Positions 15,872-24,076 are shown, counted from the stretch's first letter. The stretch is 39,936 nt of DNA from Curvibacter sp. GWA2_64_110 (GCA_001797315.1 MGPC01000037.1:94593-134528), one strand, 5' to 3'. Numbers and translations: made by a program. The notes: generated from the sequence alone by a model not told the origin.

Positions 15872-18757
15872 TCACGGCGTTTCCTGCTCCATCTCATTCA
15901 CCGGCACACAGCTGCAGAACAGGTTGCGGTCACCCCAGACGTTGTCGATACGCCCCACCGGCGGCCAGTACTTGGCGTGCTGTTCCTCGCCGCGCGGGAA
16001 GGCCCCCACCTCGCGCGGGTAGGCGTGCGGCCACTCGGCGGTGAGCAGGCTGGCGGCCGTGTGCGGCGCGTTCTTCAGTGGGTTGTCGTCCTGCGGCCAC
16101 TCGCCGCGCTCCACCTTGGCGATCTCGCGGCGGATGGCGATCATGGCGTCGATGAAGCGGTCCAGCTCGTCCAGCGTTTCGCTCTCGGTGGGCTCCACCA
16201 TCAGCGTGCCGGGCACGGGGAAGCTCAGCGTGGGCGCGTGGAAGCCGTAGTCCATCAGGCGCTTGGCCACGTCTTCGGCGCTGACGCCGCTGGTCTCTTT
16301 CAGCGGGCGCAGGTCCAAGATGCATTCGTGCGCCACGTGGCCGTTCTCGCTCGCGTACAGCGTGGGGTAGAAGTCTTTCAGGCGGGCGCTGATGTAGTTG
16401 GCGCTCAGGATGGCCGCCTCGGTGGCGGCCGTCAGGCCCTCGGCGCCCATCATGCGGCAGTACATCCAGCTGATCGGCAGCACCGCGGCATTGCCCATCG
16501 GGGCGGCTGACACGGCACCCACGCCGTTGACGGGCAAGCCCCCGGTGGTGTGGCCCGGCAGGTAAGGCACCAGGTCTTCCACCACACACACCGGGCCCAC
16601 GCCGGGGCCGCCGCCGCCGTGCGGAATGCAGAAGGTCTTGTGCAGGTTCAGGTGGCTGACGTCGCCGCCGAACTCGCCCGGGGCGGCCACGCCCACCAGC
16701 GCGTTCATGTTGGCGCCGTCCACATAAACGCGGCCGCCGTGCTGGTGCACCAGGGCGCACAGTTCCTTCACCTGGGTTTCGAACACGCCGTGCGTGCTGG
16801 GGTAGGTGATCATCACGCAAGCCAGATTGGCGCTGTGCTGCTCGCACTTGGCCTTCAGGTCGGCCAGATCCACATTGCCCTGCGCGTCGCAGGCCGTCAC
16901 CACCACCTGCAGGCCCGCCATGTGGGCGCTGGCCGGGTTGGTGCCGTGGGCGGAGGACGGGATGAGGCAGATGTTGCGCTGGCCCTGGCCTTGGGCCTGG
17001 TGCCAGGCGCGGATGGCCAGCAGGCCGGCGTATTCACCCTGCGAGCCGGCGTTGGGTTGCAGGCTGATGCCGGCGTAGCCCGTGGCCTGGCACAGCCAGG
17101 CGCGCAGCTGCGCGTCCAGCTCGGCATAACCCTGGCGCTGCGTTGCGGGTGCGAAGGGGTGGATGTGCGCGAACTCGGGCCAGGTGATGGGAATCATCTC
17201 GCTGGTGGCGTTGAGCTTCATGGTGCAGCTGCCCAGCGGGATCATGCTGCGGTCCAGCGCCAGGTCCAGATCACTCAGGCGGCGGATGTAGCGCAGCATG
17301 CCGGTCTCAGAGTGGTGGGTGTTGAACACCGGGTGCGAGAGGAAGGCGCTGCGGCGGCGCAGGGCGGCGGGAATCAGCGCCTCGGTGTTTTCCAGCGCTT
17401 CCACCGTCGGCAGCGCCTGGCCGTCCCTGGCGAAGAAGGACCAGAGTAGGGTGATGTCGTCGCGCGTGGTGGTCTCGTCGAGCGAGATGCCCAGCGACGT
17501 TTCAGAGCAAAAACGAAGGTTAGCCCCCGCCGTTACGGCGCGAGAAGGTATCAATTTAGTAGCGTTTCCGGTGGCCACCGTCAGTGTGTCGAAGGCGGTG
17601 GCCGCCTGGAGCGTGTAGCCCATGGCCTGCAGGCCGCGCGCCAGGATGGCGGTGAAGGCCGCCACGCGCTCGGCGATGCGCGTCAGCCCCTGCGGGCCGT
17701 GGTACACGGCGTACATGCTGGCGATGACGGCCGGCAGCACCTGCGCGGTGCAGATGTTGGAGGTGGCTTTCTCGCGGCGGATGTGCTGCTCGCGCGTCTG
17801 CAGCGCCAGGCGGTAGGCCGGCCGGCCATGCACGTCCACGCTCACGCCCACCAGGCGGCCAGGCAGGGAGCGCTTGTAGTCGTCGCGGCAGGCCAGGTAG
17901 GCGGCGTGCGGGCCGCCGTTGCCCATGGGCATGCCGAAGCGCTGCGTGCTGCCCAGCACGATGTCGGCACCGAATTCACCCGGTGGCAGCAGCAGCGTGA
18001 GCGCCAGCAGGTCGGCCGCCACGCAGAAGGCGGCCTGCTGCGCATGGGCCTGGTCCACCAGCGGGCGCAGGTCGGGCACGGCGCCGCTGCTGCCGGGGTA
18101 CTGGGCCAGCACGGCGAAGTAGTCGCCCGCCGCCATCAGCTCGGCCAGCGCGCCCACGCGCACCGCGATGCCCAGCGGCTGGGCGCGGGTGCGGATGACT
18201 TCGATGGTCTGCGGGTGGCAGTCGGCATCGACCAGGAAAACATCGCTCTGGCTCTTCACACTGCGTTTGGCCAAGGTCATGGCCTCGGCGGCGGCGGTGG
18301 CTTCGTCCAGCATGGAGGCGTTGGCAATCGGCATGCCGGTCAGGTCGCACACCATGGTCTGGAAGTTCACCAGCGCTTCCAGGCGGCCCTGGCTGATCTC
18401 GGCTTGGTAGGGTGTGTAGGCGGTGTACCAGGCCGGGTTCTCCAGGATGTTGCGCAGGATCACGCCCGGTGTGTGCGTGCCGTAGTAACCCTGGCCGATG
18501 AAGCTCTTGGCCACCTGGTTCTTGGCGGCAATGGCTTTCAGTTCGGCCAGTGCGGTGGCTTCCGTCACCGGCGCCGGCAGGTCCATGCGGCTGCGGCGCG
18601 CAATCGAACGCGGCACGATGCCGTCGATCAGTTCGCGGCGCGAAGCCGAACCCACCGCCTGCAGCATGCGGGCCTCGTCTTCGGGCGAAATGCCGATGTG
18701 GCGGGCCAGGAATTCGGTGGCGTTTTCGAGTTCGCGCAGGGTACGTGCGGCAGACAT
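15872..18757 (-). CDS. gcvP: Glycine dehydrogenase (decarboxylating), P-protein
   Basis: This 961-residue homodimer-type P-protein decarboxylates glycine and passes the aminomethyl group to lipoyl-GcvH. The PLP lysine is K707 in [18 protein letters not shown]. Other family blocks are [16 protein letters not shown], the N-terminal [25 protein letters not shown] and [12 protein letters not shown]. It is the third gene of gcvT-gcvH-gcvP on the minus strand. Residues ~396-420 (DNA 17500-17570) are odd: a run of AT-rich, otherwise rarely used codons (ACT AAA TTG ATA CCT TCT) whose DNA resembles the intergenic repeat at 36985-37010. The frame is intact there and the segment length fits the family, so the protein is probably functional. 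Confidence 0.97.
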   Translation of the reverse strand: MSAARTLRELENATEFLARHIGISPEDEARMLQAVGSASRRELIDGIVPRSIARRSRMDLPAPVTEATALAELKAIAAKNQVAKSFIGQGYYGTHTPGVILRNILENPAWYTAYTPYQAEISQGRLEALVNFQTMVCDLTGMPIANASMLDEATAAAEAMTLAKRSVKSQSDVFLVDADCHPQTIEVIRTRAQPLGIAVRVGALAELMAAGDYFAVLAQYPGSSGAVPDLRPLVDQAHAQQAAFCVAADLLALTLLLPPGEFGADIVLGSTQRFGMPMGNGGPHAAYLACRDDYKRSLPGRLVGVSVDVHGRPAYRLALQTREQHIRREKATSNICTAQVLPAVIASMYAVYHGPQGLTRIAERVAAFTAILARGLQAMGYTLQAATAFDTLTVATGNATKLIPSRAVTAGANLRFCSETSLGISLDETTTRDDITLLWSFFARDGQALPTVEALENTEALIPAALRRRSAFLSHPVFNTHHSETGMLRYIRRLSDLDLALDRSMIPLGSCTMKLNATSEMIPITWPEFAHIHPFAPATQRQGYAELDAQLRAWLCQATGYAGISLQPNAGSQGEYAGLLAIRAWHQAQGQGQRNICLIPSSAHGTNPASAHMAGLQVVVTACDAQGNVDLADLKAKCEQHSANLACVMITYPSTHGVFETQVKELCALVHQHGGRVYVDGANMNALVGVAAPGEFGGDVSHLNLHKTFCIPHGGGGPGVGPVCVVEDLVPYLPGHTTGGLPVNGVGAVSAAPMGNAAVLPISWMYCRMMGAEGLTAATEAAILSANYISARLKDFYPTLYASENGHVAHECILDLRPLKETSGVSAEDVAKRLMDYGFHAPTLSFPVPGTLMVEPTESETLDELDRFIDAMIAIRREIAKVERGEWPQDDNPLKNAPHTAASLLTAEWPHAYPREVGAFPRGEEQHAKYWPPVGRIDNVWGDRNLFCSCVPVNEMEQETP
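17500..17570 (-). repeat. AT-rich repeat-like segment inside the gcvP reading frame
   Basis: Within a very GC-rich gene this block has unusual composition. Bases 17538-17563 match the intergenic repeat at 36985-37010 in 20 of 26 positions, in the same orientation (GAAGGTATCAATTTAGTAGC here, GAAGCTATCAAAATAATAGC there). The gcvP frame passes through without a shift or stop. The boundaries given are those of the AT-rich patch; the true ends are uncertain. Confidence 0.5.
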
Positions 18758-18856
18758 GGTCGTGGTTCTCCCTCGTCAGAGACGATCTGGTTTCAAAAAA
18801 CAAAGAGGCGTTGTGAGCGGGCTGTCGGGCGGTACGTCACAACCGCGCATCAGCCG

Positions 18857-19225
18857 TCAGGCGTTCTTGGTGAGCTCGGTGTAGGCCGTCTCGTCCAGCA
18901 GCGCAGCGAGCTGCGAGGCGTCGGACAGCTTGACCTTGAAGAACCAGCCGGCGCCCAGCGGGTCGCTGTTGGCCAGCGACGGGTCGGCGCGCAGCGCTTC
19001 GTTCACCTCGGTCACTTCGCCCGAGACCGGCATGTACACATCGGCCGCGGCCTTGACGGACTCCACCACGCCGGCCACGTCTTTCTGCGCCAGCGTCTTG
19101 CCCACCTCGGGCAGGTCTACGAACACCACATCGCCCAGCGCGTCCTGCGCATGGACCGTGATGCCAACGACGGCAGTGTCGCCTTCGACCTTGAGCCACT
19201 CGTGGTCTTCGGTGTACTTGATCAT
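18857..19225 (-). CDS. gcvH: Glycine cleavage system H protein
   Basis: This 122-residue lipoyl-carrier protein starts [23 protein letters not shown], the usual H-protein opening. The lipoylated lysine is K58 in [18 protein letters not shown]. It shuttles the aminomethyl intermediate between GcvP, GcvT and dihydrolipoamide dehydrogenase. The gene lies 42 bp after gcvT and 99 bp before gcvP on the minus strand, and would be under the same glycine-riboswitch control. Confidence 0.97.
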   Translation of the reverse strand: MIKYTEDHEWLKVEGDTAVVGITVHAQDALGDVVFVDLPEVGKTLAQKDVAGVVESVKAAADVYMPVSGEVTEVNEALRADPSLANSDPLGAGWFFKVKLSDASQLAALLDETAYTELTKNA

Positions 19226-19267
19226 GTTGTCAACTCCAAAAAAACGTTGTGTTCCGTAGAGGCTTAT

Positions 19268-20419
19268 TCAACCACGGTAATAGCGGTTCGGCACGAAGGG
19301 CGTGGCGCTTACCTCCATGGGTACCGGCTTGCCGCGCACGATGGCGTTCAGGCGGGTGCCCGCTGCGGCGCAGGCGGCGGCCACATAGGCCATGGCCACG
19401 GGTTTATCGAGCGTGGGGGAGAGCAGGCCGCTGGTGACCTCGCCCACGCGCTGGCCGTTCAGGTCTTGCAACTCCACATGCTCGCGTACCGGCACGCGCT
19501 CCAGGCCCAGCAGGCCCACGCGCTGGTGCGTGAGCGTGGCCGGGTTGTCCAGTTGCGCCAGCACCTTGTCGGCGCCGGGGAAGCCGCCAGCGCGCGCACC
19601 GCCGGTGCGGCGTACTTTCTGGATGGCCCAGTTCAGGCCGGCTTCCACCGGGGTGGTGCTGGTGTCGATGTCGTTGCCGTACAGGCACAGGCCGGCTTCC
19701 AGCCGCAACGAGTTGCGTGCGCCGAGTCCCGCGGGTTTCACTTCCGGCTGCGCCAGCAGCAGGTGGGCCAGCGCCTCGGCCTGCATCTCGTGCACGGAAA
19801 TCTCGAAGCCGTCCTCGCCGGTGTAGCCGCTGCGGGTGATGAAGCAGTCGATGTCCTGCGCCGAGTGGTGCACGTGAAAGGCGCCGCCGCTCATGAACAC
19901 CAGCTTCTCCACGCCCGGGCACAGGCGCTGCAGCGCCGTCACCGCCTGCGGGCCTTGCAGCGCCAGCAGCGCGCGCTCCGGCATGGGGATGACCTGGCAG
20001 CGCTGGCCGATGCGGGCCTGGATGTGGGCGATGTCATGGGCTTTGCAGGCACCGTTGACCACCACAAAAATATCGCTGCCGCGGTTGACGAACATCAGGT
20101 CGTCGAGGATGCCACCGGCCTCGTTCAGCAGCAGGCCGTAGCGCTGCTTGCCCACGGCCAGGCCCTGCACGTCCACTGGCATCAGGCTCTCGAACGCGGT
20201 GGCCGCGTCCGGCCCCACCAGGCGCAGCTGGCCCATGTGCGACACGTCGAACAGGCTGGCCGCCGTGCGGGTGTGGTGGTGCTCGGCCATCAGGCCCATG
20301 CCCAGGCCCTGGTATTGCACCGGCATGGCGTAGCCGGCAAAGGGCACCATGCGGGCGTTCAAGGACAGGTGCAGGTCGTACAGCGGGGTGTGAAGCAGAT
20401 TCTGGTCAGGGCTCGACAA
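19268..20419 (-). CDS. gcvT: Aminomethyltransferase, T-protein
   Basis: This ~383-residue T-protein transfers the methylene group from aminomethyl-GcvH to tetrahydrofolate and releases ammonia. Family blocks are LYDLHLSLNARMVPFAGYAMPVQY, FDVSHMGQLRL, SGYTGEDGFEI (near the folate site) and LEAGLCLYGNDID. The first ATG in the open frame (20554) lies inside the glycine-riboswitch aptamer, so it cannot be the start. TTG at 20419-20417, with GGAG seven to eight bases ahead, gives (M)SSPDQNLLHTPLYDLH, the normal length and N-terminus. I therefore choose this TTG start. It is the first gene of the gcvTHP operon. Confidence 0.93.
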   Translation of the reverse strand: MSSPDQNLLHTPLYDLHLSLNARMVPFAGYAMPVQYQGLGMGLMAEHHHTRTAASLFDVSHMGQLRLVGPDAATAFESLMPVDVQGLAVGKQRYGLLLNEAGGILDDLMFVNRGSDIFVVVNGACKAHDIAHIQARIGQRCQVIPMPERALLALQGPQAVTALQRLCPGVEKLVFMSGGAFHVHHSAQDIDCFITRSGYTGEDGFEISVHEMQAEALAHLLLAQPEVKPAGLGARNSLRLEAGLCLYGNDIDTSTTPVEAGLNWAIQKVRRTGGARAGGFPGADKVLAQLDNPATLTHQRVGLLGLERVPVREHVELQDLNGQRVGEVTSGLLSPTLDKPVAMAYVAAACAAAGTRLNAIVRGKPVPMEVSATPFVPNRYYRG

Positions 20420-20474
20420 AGCAAAACTCCAGGGGCATTGGAAACCACGGCCAAAAAGCCATGGGCTGCCCCCG

Positions 20475-20700
20475 CTGTCCGCTTTACCTGAGAGATTCAC
20501 CGGGCCGGGCCAGGGTTGGCACGCGCTGCGGTTTGCTCCTTCGGTGGGCTGCATTGAATACAGCCTCTCTCCAGTGGGGAGACGCCAACCGGCATGGCTG
20601 CCAGCGGGCGTTCGTCAGTCCTTTTGCCTGAGCGTTCAGACCGCTGCAATCAGCCGTCCTGCGCCTTCGGCGGTTCTCGATGATGAAAACTCTCTCCTGA
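20475..20700 (-). promoter_or_regulatory. Tandem glycine riboswitch upstream of gcvT
   Basis: On the minus strand two gcvT-type aptamers lie head to tail. Aptamer 1 (about 20700-20605) has the opening AGGAGAGAG, then CCGCCGAAGGCG and the closing CTCAGGCAAAAGGACTGA. Aptamer 2 (about 20592-20475) has CTGGAGAGAGGC, CCCACCGAAGGAG and CTCTCAGGTAAAGCGGACAG. The CUCUCAGGxAAAxxGGAC ends are diagnostic of the family. The element ends ~56 nt before the gcvT start. Glycine binding normally turns gcv expression on. A TACAAT at 20715-20710 may be the promoter -10 box; no clear -35 was found. Confidence 0.93.
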
Positions 20701-20802
20701 CGGGGCGCGATTGTACGCCAGCCAATCCGTGTGTTCGATGCAATGGGTGTGGGGCAGATTCAATGCGTGACGGCGCTGGGTCTGCGCGCATCATTGTCCG
20801 GC

Positions 20803-21003
20803 TCAATAAATGCTGTAGCTGGGCCTTGATTGTGTGCCTGTGCGGTTGTCTGCACGGGTCAAGGGGCGAGGTGATTGGCTGATGACTGGCTTGGCTGTCG
20901 CGCTTTGCGTCTTGCGAGTATCAAGAAGGTGCATGAGGTAAGCGCCGGCAGCCAGATCAAACAAAACGGCCGTGGCCAGTATCAGGAAAAGAATTTTTTT
21001 CAT
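20803..21003 (-). CDS. Small single-pass membrane or exported hypothetical protein
   Basis: This 66-residue open frame starts MKKILFLILATAVLFDLAAGAYLMHLL, a lysine-led hydrophobic helix that could be a signal anchor. A polar, Ser/Thr/Arg-rich tail follows (DTRKTQSATAKPVISQ...) and ends SYSIY. I recognise no family. No good ribosome site is seen before the ATG at 21003, and the frame is open further upstream to 21120. Support is the credible membrane-protein N-terminus and the absence of a competing gene on the other strand. It lies ~100 bp ahead of the gcv riboswitch. Confidence 0.35.
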   Translation of the reverse strand: MKKILFLILATAVLFDLAAGAYLMHLLDTRKTQSATAKPVISQSPRPLTRADNRTGTQSRPSYSIY

Positions 21004-21090
21004 CTTGTTCGAGTCGCTTATGCGGCCGTGTGACCTGGTTCCTGCTCTTCGCAGGTGCGCGTTGACTCTGTCATACGGGGAACTACCAAT

Positions 21091-21117
21091 TTGGAATTGT
21101 ATTTGTGCAAATATAAT
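21091..21117 (+). promoter_or_regulatory. Promoter with embedded palindrome, drives a candidate small RNA
   Basis: A perfect -10 box TATAAT at 21112-21117 is preceded by TTGGAA at 21091-21096 (15-bp spacer, one or two short of ideal). The spacer contains TATTTG-TG-CAAATA, an inverted repeat. Bases 21101-21117 match 14 of 17 positions at 22574-22590 in the same orientation, on the far side of the CLC gene. No protein gene follows on this strand; a terminator lies at 21162-21186. Confidence 0.5.
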
Positions 21118-21122
21118 CACCA

Positions 21123-21186
21123 GGCTGGTCGAGTTTAAGCAGCTAGTTCAGCGAACGAGTTGGAGCCCTTCGGGGCTCCTTTTTTT
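21123..21186 (+). ncRNA. Candidate small RNA (~64 nt) ending in an intrinsic terminator
   Basis: The start is inferred from the -10 box at 21112-21117 and the end from the terminator T-run at 21180-21186. The transcript would comprise ~40 nt of unpaired-looking leader (GGCTGGTCGAGTTTAAGCAG onward), then the terminator hairpin. No open frame of useful length is present. Its 3' end touches the stop codon of the convergent CLC gene, so it could also pair with the CLC mRNA end. I recognise no known RNA family. Confidence 0.4.
21162..21186 (+). terminator. Intrinsic terminator with UUCG tetraloop
   Basis: The stem GGAGCCC / GGGCTCC closes a TTCG loop and is followed by seven Ts, a textbook rho-independent terminator on the plus strand. 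The T-run overlaps the stop codon of the minus-strand CLC gene (21185-21187). On the minus strand the hairpin is preceded, not followed, by the A/T run, so it does not serve the CLC gene well. Confidence 0.85.
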
Positions 21187-22510
21187 ATGTCTTCTGTGGT
21201 GTCGGCAGTCGCAGCAACTGCAATTCGGCCAACGATTTGTAGAGTGGTGTACTGATCAGGCGCGAAACGCCGCTGGCGATCAGCGCACTGGCCATCAGGC
21301 TGAGCACCAAGGCATGCCCGTCGACCATTTCCATGACGATGATGAATGCCGTCAGTGGTGCCTGGGTCACCGCAGCCAGAAAGCCAGCCATCCCCAAGGC
21401 AATGAGCGTCGGTGCATTGGTGTAGGCCGTCAGGTGGGCGATGTCGTTGCCCAAGGCGCCGCCAATGGCCAGTGAGGGCGCAAAAATTCCTCCAGGAACC
21501 CCGGCCCATGTCGTGATCCAAGTGGCCAGGAATTTGAAGAGTACGTAGAAAGGTGCGGAGTCTCCTCCTCCTTCCAGCATGTCTCGTGTATGTGCATACC
21601 CGCTGCCATAAGTTGTACTCTGGCTGACCAGGCCCAGCACGGCAATAGCCAAGCCACAAGCCGCAGCGAAACGCACCGGAGCCCTCTGACGAAAGCGACT
21701 CAGCCAATCTCCCGATTTGCCCCATAACGACACCGCAAGAAGCCGGGCAAACAGTCCCCCCAGCACGCCGCTGCAGACGGCAACCAGCAAGCCTGGCAGC
21801 AGCAAGGCGAAACTCAGGTCTTCGATCCGGATGATGCCGAAGTAAGTGGCGTTGCCGTACACGGAGACAGCCATCAAGCCGCCCAGAACAATAGCGGCCA
21901 AGAGCAGGCCATTGCTGCGCTGTTCGGGTGAACGTGACAACTCTTCGATGGCGAACATCACGCCGCCCAGCGGCGTGTTGAACGCTGCGGCGATGCCCGT
22001 TGCGCCACCAGCCAGCAGCAAGTCATGCTCGGAGATCCTGGAATGCTTGGGCAGCCAGCGCCGGGCATGACGCATCACGCCGGCAGCGATCTGGACTGAC
22101 GGGCCTTCACGACCGAGAGAAAGTCCCGCCAGCAAGCCCCAGGCTGACAACAGCATTTTGGAAATCGTCAACTTCATGGAGACGAACAAGTGACGCATCG
22201 CAGAAGGGACTTCGGGCGTCAATGCGGCCATGACCTGCGGAATGCCCGAGCCCGCCGCTCCAGGCGAGTATTTCCGCGTCAACCATACGATGGCGGCGGT
22301 CGAAGCCGGTGTCCAGAGAAGCGGGAGCCAGCCATAGTGCTTTTCAAAGTGAAAGAACAGGGCGAGGGCATGTTCCGTCAGCCACGTGAACGCCACCACA
22401 GTCAAGCCGGACAAGGCTGCAAACGCCAATATGACACCTCGCCCCGCCCATAAACGCCAGTCGTAAATCTCTTGACGAAATGCCGAAAGGATATGGGGAT
22501 GCGGTTTCAT
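21185..22510 (-). CDS. CLC-family chloride channel / Cl-/H+ antiporter
   Basis: This 441-residue membrane protein has the CLC selectivity motifs in order: GSGIPQ (87-92), GREGPSVQ (133-140, with gating glutamate E135) and, near residue 325, VPGGIFAP. IEEL (188-191) keeps the glutamate that corresponds to the inner proton-path residue E203 of the E. coli protein, so an antiporter is more likely than a channel. The family acts as a homodimer in the inner membrane and exchanges Cl- (or fluoride or nitrate in some branches) for H+. Codon third positions are less GC-rich than in flanking operons. It is divergent from the DapB-like gene, and the gap between them holds the palindrome at 22571-22588. 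Confidence 0.93.
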   Translation of the reverse strand: MKPHPHILSAFRQEIYDWRLWAGRGVILAFAALSGLTVVAFTWLTEHALALFFHFEKHYGWLPLLWTPASTAAIVWLTRKYSPGAAGSGIPQVMAALTPEVPSAMRHLFVSMKLTISKMLLSAWGLLAGLSLGREGPSVQIAAGVMRHARRWLPKHSRISEHDLLLAGGATGIAAAFNTPLGGVMFAIEELSRSPEQRSNGLLLAAIVLGGLMAVSVYGNATYFGIIRIEDLSFALLLPGLLVAVCSGVLGGLFARLLAVSLWGKSGDWLSRFRQRAPVRFAAACGLAIAVLGLVSQSTTYGSGYAHTRDMLEGGGDSAPFYVLFKFLATWITTWAGVPGGIFAPSLAIGGALGNDIAHLTAYTNAPTLIALGMAGFLAAVTQAPLTAFIIVMEMVDGHALVLSLMASALIASGVSRLISTPLYKSLAELQLLRLPTPQKT

Positions 22511-22570
22511 CGGGGGCTTCCGTGATCAAGCAGAAACAAGGCAAACAGGGCGAGCAATGATAACCTCAAA

Positions 22571-22588
22571 TACATTTAGGCAAATGTA
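22571..22588. promoter_or_regulatory. Palindromic operator between the CLC and DapB-like genes
   Basis: TACATTTAGGCAAATGTA is a perfect 7+7 inverted repeat with a 4-bp spacer. Its right half leads into ATGTAAT, a -10-like box (22585-22590). A second half-like copy, GATACATTTCGG (22594-22605), repeats AATACATTTAGG (22569-22580) 25 bp downstream. The site lies 61 bp from the CLC start and 78 bp from the DapB-like start, so it could control both. The MarR regulator encoded at 23490 is a possible ligand (inference). Confidence 0.5.
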
Positions 22589-22665
22589 ATTATGATACAT
22601 TTCGGCGTGCGTCATCTTGGCCAATCGTTACGACGCCGGGTGGCATCGAGAACAATGGAGATTAC

Positions 22666-23412
22666 ATGATCAGAGTTGGGCTCATGGGCTACGGCAAGGC
22701 AGGGCAGGCGGTGGCAAACGTCCTCAAAGCCGATCCCAGGTTTGAGTTGTGCTGGGTTGCTCGTCGCAACAGTTCGGCAGAAGGTGAAACCCTGCCGGAA
22801 AGCACGATCCCGGTCATCGGGCTGAACGGTGTGAATCTGTCGGACTGGCTGGATGCCCATCCGGTTGATGCGCTGGTGGACTTTTCAAAACCCGATGCGG
22901 TTTTTCTCTATGGCGAAGAGGTGCGCAAGCGCGAATTGATGCTGGTCAGTGCCATCTCGTCTTATAGCGAGGATGAGCTTGACTATGTCCGCAGCCTGGG
23001 CGCAGACACGCGAGTCTTGTGTTCCCCGAACATCACGGTGGGCATCAACTTCCTGATCCTGGCTGCCAAGTTGCTACGTGACATTGCACCATTTGCTGAC
23101 GTGGAAGTTCTGGAGCAGCATTTCCGTGAAAAGCCGGAAATCTCGGGGACGGCACGAAAAATTGCGCAAAGCTTGTCGCTTGACGACAGCCAGATTACAT
23201 CTCTGAGGCTTGGCGGCATCGTGGGCCACCATGAGGTGATATTCGGTTTCCCGTATCAGACGGTTCGCCTCATCCACGACTCCATCAAGCGTGAAGCGTT
23301 CGGGACCGGTGCCGCATTTGCCCTCAGCCAATTGGCCGCATGTGACAAGGGCATGTACACGTTTGACGACCTTCTGATGCAGAAAGTGCGGGCTCAACTC
23401 ATGCAAGCATGA
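22666..23412 (+). CDS. DapB-like NAD(P)-dependent reductase, altered active-site motif
   Basis: This 248-residue protein has the fold signature of dihydrodipicolinate reductase: Rossmann start VGLMGYGKAGQAV (4-16), VDALVDFSKP (67-76) and SPNITVGINFLI (120-131). The catalytic segment, usually HHxxKxDAPSGTA, here reads QHFREKPEISGTA (151-163). The first histidine is Gln, the catalytic-lysine position is Glu with a Lys one residue later, and DAP is replaced. True lysine-pathway DapB function is therefore unlikely; it may reduce another imine or ketone. GGAG at 22654-22657 precedes the ATG. It is followed 77 bp later by the MarR gene and divergent from the CLC gene. Confidence 0.82.
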   Translation: MIRVGLMGYGKAGQAVANVLKADPRFELCWVARRNSSAEGETLPESTIPVIGLNGVNLSDWLDAHPVDALVDFSKPDAVFLYGEEVRKRELMLVSAISSYSEDELDYVRSLGADTRVLCSPNITVGINFLILAAKLLRDIAPFADVEVLEQHFREKPEISGTARKIAQSLSLDDSQITSLRLGGIVGHHEVIFGFPYQTVRLIHDSIKREAFGTGAAFALSQLAACDKGMYTFDDLLMQKVRAQLMQA

Positions 23413-23464
23413 GTCGGCGAGCGCTTCTGGCCAAAAAGTGCCCAACAAGGCTTCTATGATGTTG

Positions 23465-23494
23465 TGCATGGCGTATTCGAAATACAGACATGCA
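23465..23494. promoter_or_regulatory. Nested palindrome overlapping the MarR start, possible auto-operator
   Basis: Two inverted repeats share one centre: GTATT-CGA-AATAC (23473-23485) inside TGCATG...CATGCA (23465-23470 and 23489-23494). The outer right arm includes the ATG of the MarR gene at 23490. MarR-family proteins often bind palindromes over their own start, so autoregulation is plausible. Confidence 0.4.
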
Positions 23495-23990
23495 ACGCAA
23501 AACCACACAACAGAGAAAAGCTGCTCCCTCCGCGACAACCACGGCGCAAGTTTTGCGTCGTTTCCGGATCGTCTTCAACGCAGTACGAGGCCATTTCAAG
23601 CAGATCGAGAAACAGGTCGGATTGGGCGGGGCACAAGTCTGGGCACTGAGTCTGGTGCGAGACAATCCAGGTATCGGCGTGGGGAAGATCGCCGAAAGCA
23701 TGGACGTCCACCAGTCCACGGCAAGCAACCTTGTCAAGGCGCTGTTGCGCCGGGAACTGATCAGTCTGGACAGAGGGGTTGAGGATCGGCGCAGTGTGCA
23801 ATTGCACATCCTGCCGGCTGGAATGGATGTATTGCGCCAGATCGCGGGTCCGTTTGAAGGGGTTTTGCCGATGGCGTTGGGCCAGCTGAGCGATGCGACC
23901 TTGCACCGGCTGGATAAGGATCTGGAAAAGTTGATCCAGGTCCTCAAGGCGGACGAGCAGGCCGGCAGCATCCCGTTGGCTGAGCTTTGA
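23490..23990 (+). CDS. MarR-family winged-helix transcriptional regulator
   Basis: This 166-residue protein has a disordered basic N-terminus (MQRKTTQQRKAAPSATTTAQ) and then the MarR core. The core shows the dimerisation helix FRIVFNAVRGHFKQIEK, recognition helix region VGKIAESMDVHQSTASNLVKALLRRELI and the wing LDRGVEDRRSVQLHILPAG with the conserved D-R. The C-terminal helices follow (LSDATLHRLDKDLEKLIQVLK). MarR proteins usually repress neighbouring or divergent genes and release on binding small aromatics or on oxidation. Targets here may be itself, the DapB-like gene and the CLC gene. No clear ribosome site precedes the ATG because the nested palindrome occupies that place. Confidence 0.88.
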   Translation: MQRKTTQQRKAAPSATTTAQVLRRFRIVFNAVRGHFKQIEKQVGLGGAQVWALSLVRDNPGIGVGKIAESMDVHQSTASNLVKALLRRELISLDRGVEDRRSVQLHILPAGMDVLRQIAGPFEGVLPMALGQLSDATLHRLDKDLEKLIQVLKADEQAGSIPLAEL

Positions 23991-24031
23991 GCTGGGTGGG
24001 GTGATGGATGCTGATCTGGAATTTGTGACAT

Positions 24032-24057
24032 AAAAAAACCGGCCCGAAGGCCGGTTT
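24032..24057 (-). terminator. Intrinsic terminator of the RRM gene
   Basis: The stem AAACCGGCC / GGCCGGTTT closes a CGAA loop. The run of As at 24032-24038 becomes a seven-T tail on the minus strand, directly after the RRM gene. In the plus direction it may also stop transcripts from the MarR gene, though the T tract there is short. Confidence 0.85.
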
Positions 24058-24076
24058 CTCAGCTGAAGTTCAGACT

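Noticed and set aside
17699-20491. 930-residue plus-strand open frame opposite gcvP, gcvH and gcvT
   Set aside because: It spans three firm genes and the riboswitch on the other strand; the product is His/Gln/Arg-rich low-meaning sequence.
20420-20554. N-terminal extension of gcvT to the ATG at 20554
   Set aside because: The extra codons fall within the second glycine aptamer and its following linker, which are RNA elements.
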